From Stropharia rugosoannulata (Eukaryota > Basidiomycota > Agaricomycetes > Agaricales > Strophariaceae): a stretch of 64,000 nt of DNA. A model generated the notes under the pieces. The model saw only the letters and a list, made by a program, of their open reading frames with translations, did not search any database and was not told the origin of the DNA. Positions 46,949 through 57,443 of the stretch are shown here, piece after piece. The first letter of the stretch is position 1. Each line of letters begins with the position of its first letter. The stretch covers positions 434,001-498,000 of the forward strand of contig JANCIK010000010.1 in the NCBI GenBank assembly GCA_028532985.1, given 5' to 3'. Both the position numbers and the translations under genes were made by a program.

Positions 46949-47084
46949 CTGCCGGGCTCAGTAAGCAAAGTCTATTGTGGAATGTGACTGTCGGTCAGCC
47001 GTCTGAGTGAGCCGTCTGGGTGCTTGCTGCAACGTGTGGCCTGCCAACCGAAGCTGCGCGTTTGGGGTGTCTAGGAGTGGAGAG

Positions 47085-47215
47085 TCTAAGGTATCACAGA
47101 CGTGGGGAACAGAGAAAAGAGAGGGAAAAGATGGGTCAGTGATGGGCAGTTAGATGGTGGTTGCAGTTTGAAGTGCGATTCCCGGATCCCTCGGGGTCTC
47201 GCGGGTCTGCCAGGA
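47085..47215 (+). repeat. dispersed ~150-bp repeat, copy 2
   Basis: Plus-strand copy of the sequence that lies inverted at 42935-43085, including GAGAAAAGAGAGGG, TTTGAAGTGCGATTCCCG and GGTCTCGCGGGTCTGCCAGG. Confidence 0.75.
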
Positions 47216-48242
47216 CCCCTGCCCGTCCCGCTTCCGCCCACTTCACGCGCCCTGCTACATAGTACGTGTGGGAGGAAAATCTGCTACCTCGAGCGACTCT
47301 GCGTCCTGTCTTACTCGGTAAAAGATCGGATGTCATACAAGATCGACCTTCTATTATGCTTCAAAGTCCTGCAAGTTTTTTCCAAAGGCTGGCCGCGATG
47401 GGCAGGCCGCAGCCTCATTGATCCCACGTGGATCATACGCAACATCTTACTCCCACGCGCCTCGCCTCATCGACGTGATCAATGCTCACATTCTCGAGCA
47501 CCGGACAAATCTGGACACTGCCTTGTCTGATGAAAGTACTATCTAATATTAGAAACGCAGAACTCTCTTGAAATAGCTGGTCTAACAGTGAAAACGTGTC
47601 GCTCGGCATCGTCGACCGTATTAACGACGTAGCCAGCACGCACGATTCTCGCACTTGCCATTTTGTACTTCTTTCTACTATGTTCAAGCGGGTGCTTCAT
47701 TAATTATATGTTATCTTGGTTTTTTTACCGTATTTATCCCAGCTGCCACCGTTTTTTCACGCAAACTTGTGAAGTTTGAGTGAAGTGATCGTCGACGGAA
47801 AGTACATACGTGCTGTGACCCCTCATTTTCATTCTTTCATAAGGCAAAGCTCTGATCTGTCAGCGTCAACGAGTATTTTTTCAATTGTAATGCCCATCTG
47901 CACATTTGTGCCACAAAGAACAAGTACCGAATAATGAAGGAATGAAAGAAACATAGCTTGGAGACTCGAAGCTTGAAGCTTGAGGATGGGGAACCTAGAG
48001 TATACATCGTATCTATTAAGACCCCCTTATTCGAGCAGTCATGATTGGAGTGACGAATGTACAATTTATATCAACAGTGGTGTGCCGCAAGTGTGTGATA
48101 AGCTTGGTCTGTAGTAGGTGTTGATTATTTGAATTATCTAAGGTTTGACAATGACTGTTGATACGATTGTGCTAGTTATGAGCGCGTAAGTATATGGGAC
48201 AATGACCAGTAGGGCGAACTAGCCTCAGAATCCACGGCGTAT

Positions 48243-48301
48243 GTTCGAACGTCAACCATCGATGTTCGAACGTTAGGCCATCATTAATTCATTGTTCGAA
48301 C
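48243..48301. repeat. cluster of GTTCGAAC palindromes
   Basis: Exact GTTCGAAC at 48243-48250, 48264-48271 and 48294-48301, with a fourth at 48703-48710. The first two are set in the same local context (ATGTTCGAACGT). Confidence 0.75.
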
Positions 48302-49723
48302 ATGGACGAACAGGGTCCAGCCATGCTGATCGTCCCTCCGGGCCGCTGTAGCTGGGGTACCAACCGTTGGCCGACCGAGGGGTCTTAGAAGTTAGCACAT
48401 CACACACAATGTTTTGTGTAGTCTTGTAGAGTTGGATTAATGTACTACACAATTAGTGTATGTATAATAACTTAATTTTATCAGTCTTCCTGAAATCATT
48501 TGTATATTCACATGTACAAAGTATATAAGAACTGCTCAAATCAAGCTCTATTGCTCAAATTGCATAAAACTATCCAAGTATACATGATACTTCTTCAACG
48601 AAGAGGTCTGCGTTCAACGCGCGATTAGCAGATGCCGTAGGAGGGCATTGGGATTGGACAGGCCGCGTGGTCTATATTTGGTTTGGCCTCTGTTCAAACA
48701 TTGTTCGAACGTAACAGACCGGCCTTGTTCGGTCGGTTAGGCCATCGACCGTGCCAACACTGCCTCAGATATAGTACACAGCAACTACCCAAATTTGACG
48801 CGGACGGCTTGTACTCTCAACAGTCAAATTTGGCGGGTACATGGGCGGGATGATGCGTCTCTCAGCCGATGTGGATTAGCCCAGGTTGTGTTGGTATGTG
48901 GGTGACTTTGCGAATGACATAGAGGGAGACTCAATTTACCTCTGGAACTGTCTTTAGAGGGAAGTAAACTCGCTGAAAGAGTCACATAGAGTTAAGGACA
49001 GACCTAGAAGCCTCAATTTATAGTTCAGCTCAATTATCCTCTCTGATTAATCTTGCATCTGTCATCAGAATGGACTTACTCTGACATAATGTTTTACCTA
49101 GTTCTGCCACCTCCTGGAGCGGTTTCATCAATGGCGTCGACAGAATCAAAATTTGGGTCGATTTCAAGGACTCGAGTACCGTAACTATTTCATCTCATAT
49201 TTCGTGTTTTGAAAAATTCAATACAGCCTGAAGCAATCAAACTTATCAGGGTCTCATCCCTAAGCCACTGTCAAGTACGGAACTAAGGCCTTATGCTTAT
49301 CAATTCATACTATACCCAGCGAACCGTGTACTCCTCTGGGAACATACAGACCTAACAAGACAACTCTGGAGAAAAGAAATTTCCGGCACCTTGTCTATCG
49401 GATGATCTGCGTTTGTCTATGGAAGGAGCATTCTTGTCTCCTTGACTGAAACAGGAACTATGGTCTCTCGCGGCGATTTGCGCTACGCGCCCGCTGATAT
49501 GCTTCCGCCGGAAGTATAAGCGCCGTTCTATATTTAGATCGGTCGATCCGCGTATGGATCTGCATGGGAATTTTCAGACACGTATTCTTCAGAGTAACGC
49601 CGGTTCATGCATTACTATGTATCTACAACAGGCGTACCTGTTCTCACGATACAACACAGGACTGTACTGTGACCATGCATGGGATACATGCATGTCTGTG
49701 TCAACAACACAGCCACGGGCTGC

Positions 49724-49745
49724 AGACTGTGATATATCACAGTCT
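49724..49745. repeat. perfect 22-bp palindrome
   Basis: AGACTGTGATA followed directly by its exact reverse complement. No surrounding gene explains it. Confidence 0.85.
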
Positions 49746-50899
49746 CCCTGACCTGGGGTTGCCCGGCAGCATCGGCATGGGTTCGGGAACCGCCGCTCGC
49801 GTAGACGTCGCCCTTGGGCTTGGGGGCGGGATGCTTGGTCAGCCCGCCTACCTTCCATATGCGTTCAGGCGCGCTCCTGCCTAATGGGTCTCCCTGCTGG
49901 CCGGCTCGGGCATCCGCTTGGCGTGCGCTGCGCGCTGGATTGGCGCACGCTTCCTACCGCGCTCCTTGCTTCCTGCCCTTCCTTCTGCCTTCTGCTCAGC
50001 TTCGTTGATGACATAACCACACCTCCATTACCGCAACATCCGAGATAATAAGCGATGGACATCTCAGCCTAGCTGCGGGCTTGTACGCCCCCTTTCCTCG
50101 CCCGGCCTTTGCTCGACCTGCCCCGCTTCTCCGCTTCCCGGGCGCTTCCACATATCCTACTTGGATATTTTGCTCTGGGACTAAAAGGTATGTCTATATA
50201 TTACTTCAAGCTGCGACTAGTACTAACAGCGAGCTTCCCAGCTTTCCTGCGGGCCCATTCTCTCGCTTCGTTGCACTGCTTGGTCCCCCCCCTCCTCCTC
50301 CCCTTTTGTACGGGCTTATTCTCAGACCCCTCTCTCTGGATTAACAGGCTATGTAAGTGTACTAGTTTCTTCTGCATATTTCTCCTTGTAGCCTTGCTCC
50401 CCTCTACCCCACACTGTTACTTAGTTCACACATAGCCGTGATCCGGGGCGGCTCGCGCTCGCCGCCATTCATATCACTTCGTCGGATTTCTCGTCATCCC
50501 GCAGAACATCGGTCCACGCACGAAGTTCCCCTGCAGACTGCGTGCCACTCGCATATTTCATTTGCTTAATTTCTTTTATTGTTCCTTTCAAGCTGCATTA
50601 CATTTAGCATCAGTACATATATATGTATCTTCAGTAAGAATAAATATACAAAGTACAAGGTGGATTATTGAAAGATGAGTAACATTAACCGAAGCGCGCA
50701 ATGCCCAACCGTTCAAAGTTAAGTGATGTTTCCGTGTCGGCATGCATGCCATTTACGTTGAACACAAAGGGAAGAATATAATAATTGGCATTTGGTATAT
50801 TACAGCAGTTGTTCTATCTAATTATCAATATGATCACTCAGCAGTCCACTATTTATAAGTATGTACTTTATGAACAAGAAGGGGTCCATACACTAAGAC

Positions 50900-53027
50900 C
50901 TATTGATGTTTGTTTCGCTTGGACGTCCCTAATGCATCTGTGTCCGCCTTCCGCTTGCCTGCTCGGCCTGCTAGGGCTGATGGCGTCGGTGCAAGGGTTC
51001 CGTCATCGCGCTTAGCAGGTTTACGAACTCGTTTTGACCTCCCACTGTCGTCTACTGCCGTTGGCTCAACATTCGCAGCTGCCGGCGCCAGAATCGTAGA
51101 CGACCCAATGTTCACGGCAACCTGAGGTACCGGTTCGGCAGATACTATTGCAAGGATACCTTCAGGTCCAGGTGCTGCATTGGCTGTAGGGCGGGGACAG
51201 GGGCGGGGGCGGGGGCGCGGTCGAGGAGGCGGAGGTTGCTCTTGAGTAAGGCTCGGATTATCTTCGGGGCTTTCTTCAGCTTCGGAATGTGACTTCCCGC
51301 CTCCATCGGAGCCATTGTCGTCCGAGACGAAGGATGAGTTAGCCTCAGTGCCTTTTTTGCCTGGGCCACGAGATTTCCCCTTCTGCTTAGTTGCCTTCCC
51401 CTTAGCCGGGGCCTTAATTTGTTTCTTGGGCACCTTGACTGGTTTGATAGGCTTTGGAGACGGCCGACAATGCGGGAAAGCCGGAATGGGAGACAGAGCG
51501 AAATTCGGTATGACGGTGTTCTGGTCTTGAAAAGGTGCGCGAGGAGTGGTCAGGCGGGGCGGGGTCGAAGCTATGGCATCTTCAAGAATCTGACGGGCAG
51601 CAGCAATACGCTCCAAAGTACTGCGCGCCGCGTTCGGTGTTCGAAGGATGGCAGGTATGGCCGGACCGGATCGCACCGGGGAAGCGGGTCGCATGGGATA
51701 AACCCCGGGCTGAGGCAACGGTGCATCGGGACCGGGGGCTGGATATCTCACTCCCAACAATGCAGGGTCTATTGTGGGTAACGAAGCGGACGAATGAGAG
51801 GGAACAGCTGGAGTTGTTTCAAAAGTGGTCAGGGTACTGTGTGTCACTGGTGCATCGTCAGTCTCTTCAGCGGTCTGGGAAGGCGTTGGCTCCGTAGTAG
51901 CTCGATTACCCCCTGTATTCGTGATAATAGATAAGTTTATTTGATTGATAAGGTAAGGTAAATGCATACCAGTGTGATTGTTCTTCGCAATCCAAGTTCC
52001 AAATTTCTTGGATACTTCATTCCAGAGTGTATTCTCACACATAGGAAATGTTGTCCCATTATCGTCCAAGAACGTACTGGCTCTGTTGTGTAAAGTTGTG
52101 TTTAAGTAAGCGACACAAGACTACAATCAAAATAAAAACATACGTCATGAGCTTAACATCACCTGTATTCCCCACGGGCCCTCCAGCAATGCAGACAAGC
52201 GTCCAACCGGTCATATTGTAGATATCATTGCATATGTCGTACAGTAGTGGTCGGATTTCCTGAATAGCACTAAAGAAATCGTTTGTGAGTAGTATTGAGT
52301 TGCATGGATAACAAACTTACTTGGTCAACTCCTCAGGCGACATGTCCTGAAATGTAGCTTCCTCAACCTTGTTAACCTCCTGCTTCAATGATTCCTTCTG
52401 CTTCGCGATAGCGTCAAGGACCTCATCCTTGACTTCGGCGCTTTCGTTCTCCCAACAGGCGCGACGCGCGGCCCGGCGATTCCTCATAAGTACCTGTTTG
52501 GTAGTCTCACCAGGCTGAGGTTCGACAGGCTCCATCGAGGTGAGGTATGCGTTAACACGCTCAGGATACTTGGACTCATACATTTCTTCAGGCTGATACG
52601 CGCGACGATGCTTCAGAGCCGATAACAGTTTCTTCTGGAGCACGCATGAACCTTGTGGAAGATTGACTACGGTCTGCGAATCCGTTACCGTGCTCGCGCG
52701 ATTATTCTGAAACCAGGTCTGGATATACTATAATTCAAATAGTTAATCGTTATATCAAATAATAAATGGTGAAAAGCGTACCTTCCTACGCTTCTTAATT
52801 TCTGCGCCAGCAATTGCTTCAGTTTCTGCTTGGGACAGCTGCTCTTCGGAAAGTGGCGGTAGTCTTCCCTCTTTCCTTAGCCCATCTCTAACCGGAAACT
52901 CTTTCCAATATTCTGCAAAGAACGTAACGAAGAAGTTTTTCTTTGACTTTCCCGCGTCCACGTAGTCTTTCAAGCGGGATTTACAGAAGTCGATTTCTTC
53001 CGTGGGTCGAGCAGTAGGGGGGGACAT
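50900..53027 (-). CDS. uncharacterised protein with a homeodomain-like WFQNNR motif (634 aa)
   Basis: Five exons: 53027-52782, 52727-52321, 52269-52144, 52082-51970, 51912-50900, all in phase. The N-terminal part has FFVTFFAEYWKEFP and then a basic helix KKRRKYIQTWFQNNRAST (about residues 78-95), which resembles the third helix of homeodomains (WFQNRR) but without a clear complete domain. A second part is helical and charged (NRRAARRACWENESAEVKDE); a third has NMTGWTLVCIAGGPVGNTGD and FGTWIAKN. The last ~340 residues are Pro/Ser/Lys-rich and disordered, with NLS-like KSRGPGKKG and SKRVRKPAKR. I recall similar proteins (charged N-terminus, W...GGP core, disordered tail) as a multi-copy, often transposon-linked family in Agaricomycetes, but I cannot confirm that here. 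The intron between the last two exons is 57 nt and stop-free, so retention would also keep the frame. Confidence 0.65.
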
Positions 53028-53422
53028 TGGATCAGTCTGCTATTACAGTTAATCCATGAATTCGTTACCGCAATCATTTATACAATATATTGCATTCTTA
53101 CTGGCTTCTTGGTGCGATTGTACTACATAATTTCGTCTAGCTACAGGAGCACTGAGCGCGTAGCGCACGGCACATACCAGATAAATGTGCGTGTTGGATA
53201 CATAGATGGTACTTTTCTCATCTTAGATCTGTCCTTCTTCAATCATACATACATGAAAAGATATCAGTGATTTGTGCCTTAACTTGGCTAGGCAATATGA
53301 TGCACGATGCGAGAACCATACAAGAGCAATTAAGGGTTAGAGCGTGCAGATACCCATTTTGGAGAACAAGGCCGCATAAAGGTGAGCACTCTAAACATTC
53401 TTCACATCGCCCCGGACTCGCC
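53028..53422. other. divergent intergenic region
   Basis: About 395 bp between divergent genes; nothing else is recognised. The 5' exon of the downstream gene might begin here. Confidence 0.4.
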
Positions 53423-54017
53423 ATGGTTGACCATACCCCTTCTTGTTTCAACGCAAACATTCTCCTCCTCATTTCGGCGGTCAACGATATGACCGCTGCT
53501 CTCCAAGGTAAGTAGTAGCCGCTATTGAATTCTGCTACTCACTGACTTCTACATAATCAAATCGTCTTGATGGCACAGACTTTAATCGTATTCACGAACT
53601 TCAGCCTTCCGTGCCGACTGAGAGACTATCTCAGCTGACACTGGGATCGAGCCAGCCTGTTCATAACAAGGTGAGCGCAAACATTGTGTTATAATCACTT
53701 TTATTGACTCCTCTTTCACAGGGAGATTCCCCCGACGTTGTTAGGGCAAAAGTCAGTAAAATGGCTGCCTCGGCCCATGATCCGTGGTACGTTGTTACCG
53801 TTGGAAGCGAGCCTGGTATATATCACGATGTGTAAGTCTTCTATTGTCATGTCTATTTCATAGAACTTAACATCAAATCTATTACTTCAGGGGCGAAGTC
53901 ATGCTTTTTACTAACGGGATTTCTGGAAACGCGTACAAGAAGCACAACTCGCAAGAGAGCGCACTCTTAGCGTATGAGCGGGCGTGGAGCATTGGGGCAA
54001 CTTGTCGTGTATCTTAA
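53423..54017 (+). CDS. small protein with RNase H1 N-terminal / viroplasmin-like domain (137 aa)
   Basis: Exons 53423-53507, 53579-53670, 53722-53831, 53891-54017, all in phase. The C-terminal half (WYVVTVGSEPGIYHDVGEVM, then GISGNAYKKHNSQESALLAY) has the pattern of the RNase H1 N-terminal domain (also called caulimovirus viroplasmin domain): aromatic-x-V-x-x-G-x-x-P-G-[IV]-Y, a linker, then G-x-S-G-x-x-[YH]-[KR]-K. In eukaryotic RNase H1 this domain binds RNA-DNA hybrids or double-stranded RNA. No RNase H catalytic part follows: the frame ends 10 residues after the domain (SIGATCRVS). The start is provisional because the frame is open upstream. It lies immediately left of the minisatellite array that bounds the KDZ segment. 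Confidence 0.6.
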
Positions 54018-54218
54018 TTACATTTCTACGTGCGTGTGCGTACGTGTGCATGTGTACATTTGTGCGGGCGGCATATATACCTTTGCTTCTGCATTTAACT
54101 AAGAATATGTCTATGATTTCTCTTCCAAAATATATTTATCATTTCATTGAAGCGACATACGTGTACGAATGGCTAAGTCATGGCACTTAAACGGAAACGC
54201 GGACCAACGCAGCCGCGC

Positions 54219-54538
54219 CGTGCACGCTCGCACGGCTGGTACACACGCTCACACGGCTGGTACACACGCTCACACGGCTAGGTACGCACGCTCGCACGGC
54301 TGGTACACACGCTCACACGGCTGGTACGCACGCTCGCACGGCTGGTACACACGCTCGCATGGCTGGTAGGCACACTCGCACGGCTAGTACGCACGCTCGC
54401 ACTATCGCAGGTGCGCCGGGACTTGAAGCGCCACATCTATGTGCTTGCACACACGTGCGCGCTCGCACGGCTGGTACACACGCTCGCACGGCTAGGTACG
54501 CACGCTCGCACTATCGCAGGTGCGCCGGGACTTGAAGC
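54219..54538 (+). repeat. left minisatellite array (~21-bp unit)
   Basis: About a dozen units close to GTACACACGCTCACACGGCT with CAC/CGC variants. It includes four exact copies of the 12-mer GTACGCACGCTC (54282, 54324, 54387, 54496) and a perfect 43-bp direct repeat (54387-54429 and 54496-54538). The reverse complement of the same 12-mer occurs four times in the array at 61226-61390. Confidence 0.9.
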
Positions 54539-55445
54539 AAACAAACCTGGTGGATTGAGCTAGGCATAATGGCGTCAGGGAAAGTCAATATAGGTTACCT
54601 ATGTGTATTCTTCCAGAATAATTAAATTGTTAGTCCTTGACACAGGGGAGGGGTGATAAGTGTATCCCTTCCATTGCGTCCAATGAATGAAAGCAAAATC
54701 TGTAATATCTTGCTTAGCAGAGAAGGTAAACTGGAAACGACGTACTCAATTTATTATGAAGTATGTATACAAGCTGTCATCGTTCAGTGACCTAAACAGA
54801 CCCAGTTTGAGATATGTTTGTGATATGTTTGTGATACTCATCTTGTAAAAAAATGAGCGGATGCGTTAAAAGGCCAAATAACATAGACTTAGAAGAGAAC
54901 TACTGTTCGCATAGAGATATATTTTTTAAGAATAGTAGGCTGATGTATCCACGTTATAATTTACGTTGTGCGCCATGTTTGAGATATGTTTGAGATATGT
55001 TTGTGATTTTCGCATCACAGAAAAATAACTACTCACAGGAAAATTTCTATTCTTCTTCGGGTATGTATGTGTCTAAATTCAATATATGAAACAGTAATTT
55101 TGTGTAGGAGAGTACAGAATGTGATTGTGCAATGGTCGTTTGCTTTCGGTGATCCTGCGTTCGCGGCATTATGTCGAGATCAAATGACTTTCACACTTTA
55201 AAAAAATTGAAGTTCAATTTTTTTTAATGATTCATTTCTTCATTGTATAGGCTCCCACTATAACAAGGTCCGACCCTGTAAAGGTGCGTCTTTCTTGCGC
55301 TTCCCATTGTCAATCGTAAACATATCGCAAACTTGCGGCTCCTAGGTCGGTCCGATCACAGAATGTCTATTTCGGGACAGTGGTGCTAGGTGAAATCCAC
55401 CTGAGCGCTCTTGAATGTTGTTGGTCCATCTCATTCCATCCCAGT
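54539..55445. other. intergenic region inside the candidate element
   Basis: About 900 bp, AT-rich. Short repeats of GAGATATGTTTGTGAT occur at about 54810-54840 and 54980-55010. No gene is supported. Confidence 0.5.
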
Positions 55446-56080
55446 ATGCCTATGTCCGAAGGCGACAAGAAACGCTCGCACCGTGAGTCGTGTGCAAAGT
55501 ATTACCAGAAGTGAGTTAATATTTTGACCATGGCACATAAAACTCTTAAGTACTTTACAGAAACAAGCAGTCCCTTAGACGGAAATCAAAACTTCGCATG
55601 CGCAAGCTGCGAGCAGCTCGAGCTAAGACGTCTGTTGAGTCTAATACTCCTCCATCAAATCTCCCCCAATCCTCGTCACTTCCTACTTCTTCACCCCCAT
55701 CCCCTACCGTGACCCCGGAGCCTGTATTCGGTAGTTCATCCGACGAGAGCGAACAAAGCGGGGAGGACAGCAGTGTCGAGAGTGATATGAGCGAAGAGGA
55801 AAGTATTGGAGCCATCTCTTACCGAGCTTGCTCTCTTACTCCGGAGTGGGTCGCGGAAGCGAGATTGAACCGGTATGGTATTCCTTTTAAATACATATTG
55901 TATTATTACTTATACAGTCACCTCCAAAGTGCGCTATTCAAACAGGCTGCGGAGAGGCGTGCGATACTAGAGGAGGTGGAACGTGAATTCAATCTTGAAC
56001 CTTTGAGGGCTCAGCGAGACGAAGGATCTGAGAACGACAGTGATGATAGCCTTCCAATAGCTTCTGACGACTGGCCGTAG
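55446..56080 (+). CDS. small protein with N-terminal basic motif and acidic tail (179 aa)
   Basis: Exons 55446-55510, 55561-55872, 55918-56080. The 45-nt second intron is stop-free and in frame, but it has clean GTATGG...ACAG borders and an AT-rich interior. The product starts MPMSEGDKKRSHRESCAKYY and continues QKNKQSLRRKSKLRMRKLRA, a basic motif (YYxKNKxxLRxKxxxRMxxL) that I know from the start of many lineage-specific mushroom proteins. A Ser/Pro linker, an acidic stretch (SSDESEQSGEDSSVESDMSE), a helical segment (LFKQAAERRAILEEVEREFN) and an acidic end follow. DNA or RNA contact by the basic part is plausible. It lies within the array-bounded KDZ segment, convergent with the SIM-containing gene. 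Confidence 0.6.
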
Positions 56081-56123
56081 ATACAAGGACGTAAATGTAA
56101 CTATATGTACCTATAATTCTACT

Positions 56124-56779
56124 CTAATCCTTCGATGTTTTGGACTTCTTGGCCGGAGGACCAGCTACTGACTTACATTTGAACTTGCGCTTGGAAGATG
56201 CGGTTTCAGCGACTGCTTCTTCTTCGTCGGAAGATATCTCTATGACTTCCGGGGTCTTTTCTCCCTCATCAACCCTCCCTCCCTTCGGGTCCTTGCTCTT
56301 TGAGGGCGTAGGAGTCTCGGTGTTGTCTTCATCGGAGGAAAGTTCAATTATCTCACGCTTACGGGACTTGGCCTTAGAAGACGGCGGAGGAGGCTGAGGA
56401 CTTACACAGCAAATTGTAAGCGCCTGAACACCGAGCAATAAAATGAATAACATACTCTCCAGTCATGAGAGAGCCAATGTAGTGAGCAAAGTCGTCGTGG
56501 TCTACCCAGGAGTGCCTCTTCTCATAAGAGAACTTCGGCAAACTGGAATCCGCTTCAGACCATTCTATGTAAGAAAAAGACTCTGAGTCAGATACAAGAG
56601 TCGGTTTAAACAAGAGACTTACTTAAATAACGACGCTTGAAATCATCAAAGAATTGTTTGTCGTGGTTGTCGATGTACTTCCACATCCATTCAAAGGTGG
56701 TAAGATTGTTGTTCGATAGTAGCACCACTCGGGTCTTCGAGGACGAGGACGGCTTTGTTGCGGCAGAGGGTTCAGACAT
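56124..56779 (-). CDS. small protein with two SUMO-interaction-like motifs (180 aa)
   Basis: Exons 56779-56623, 56564-56456, 56400-56124, all in phase. The N-terminal ~85 residues look ordered (TRVVLLSNNNLTTFEWMWKY, DDFAHYIGSLMTG) but match no domain I know. The C-terminal half carries two motifs, REIIELSSDED and EVIEISSDEE, that fit the SUMO-interaction consensus (hydrophobic [IV]-[IV/E]-[EI]-[IL] followed by Ser and acidic residues), and then a Lys-rich end (PPAKKSKTSKD). SUMO-binding motifs are typical of nuclear regulators. Its stop lies 43 bp from the stop of the preceding gene, and it starts ~250 bp upstream of a small plus-strand gene. Confidence 0.65.
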
Positions 56780-56981
56780 CTGGGGCGGCAGATAATTAGC
56801 TCAATCTCAAACCCACGGCAGGTATTTGAGTCACTGGTCTTGGTCGCACTCGGCCAATAGGAACGGATGTGTACGCTAGTATGAATGCGTGACATTGAAG
56901 AACTCAAGCGCTAAGCTTGCAGTCCCCAATTATTGTCCGATTACAAATGACGCAAACAACCGTACCTGTGCGCCTTTGGTG

Positions 56982-56989
56982 TATAAAAT
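56982..56989 (+). promoter_or_regulatory. TATA-like box of the 66-aa gene
   Basis: TATAAAAT, 37 bp upstream of the ATG at 57026. Confidence 0.45.
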
Positions 56990-57025
56990 GACATGACACC
57001 AATTACTGCCTGAATCACATTGTTC

Positions 57026-57338
57026 ATGTCGGATTTATCCCAAACCTCTTCTCCTCCTGGTAAGTAGGCCATGCTACACCAATTATACCTTGCTCATTTA
57101 AGCCAGAGGCAACACCTACCGTTGACGATGCGACTTATAAGGATTCGGAGACACCACCGAACGATGCACTGTGGTTGACTCACGAGGATATTGTGTACGT
57201 ACTACATGTGTGTTTTGTGTTTACACTACCCAACTAACTCTTCTCCAAAACCCCGTAAGCACGATTGCCCAGATTTGTGTTCGCACTCGATTTGGATACT
57301 TCAGAACTCGTAGAAAGCCTCGTGTCAGAACCTCGTGA
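57026..57338 (+). CDS. 66-aa protein in three short exons
   Basis: Exons 57026-57059, 57107-57194, 57260-57338 join in phase (34, 88 and 79 nt). Donors are GTAAGT and GTACGT; intron 2 carries a CAACTAAC branch site. Predicted product: MSDLSQTSSPPEATPTVDDA, then an aromatic middle (NDALWLTHEDIVTIAQ) and a very basic end (RTRFGYFRTRRKPRVRTS). Unspliced frames are all short, so the gene is easy to miss. It sits directly upstream of the KDZ transposase in the same orientation. No family recognised. Other acceptor choices for exon 2 give a stop after a few codons, which supports this one. Confidence 0.5.
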
Positions 57339-57387
57339 TTAGATACCGTACCTATTTACAGACGTCGCGCCATGTAGATATGTCTTG

Positions 57388-57395
57388 TATAAATA
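57388..57395 (+). promoter_or_regulatory. TATA-like box of the KDZ transposase gene
   Basis: TATAAATA, 49 bp upstream of the ATG at 57444. Confidence 0.5.
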
Positions 57396-57443
57396 CCCCA
57401 TCAATCAGATCACACTGCCTTCTCAAATTTCACTGTATCTCCC

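Larger units (their letters stand above)
46949..50899. other. gene-poor region, 4 kb, with repeat remnants
   Basis: No supported gene. It contains the repeat 47085-47215, a cluster of GTTCGAAC palindromes at 48243-48301 plus one at 48703, paired GTTAGGCCATC segments near 48272 and 48734, and a perfect palindrome at 49724-49745. A TATATAAGA with an adjacent LTR-like layout near 48530 made me consider a solo LTR, but I could not show matching ends or a target duplication. Open frames between 49554 and 50435 are short and unsupported. Confidence 0.5.

Noticed and set aside
48294..48717. Solo LTR (TG...CA ends, TATATAAGA inside)
   Set aside because: No target duplication, no second copy in the window and no primer-binding site; the ends are part of the GTTCGAAC cluster.
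49554..50435. Several open frames of 65-108 codons
   Set aside because: No starts in good context, no splice continuity, and they overlap each other on both strands.
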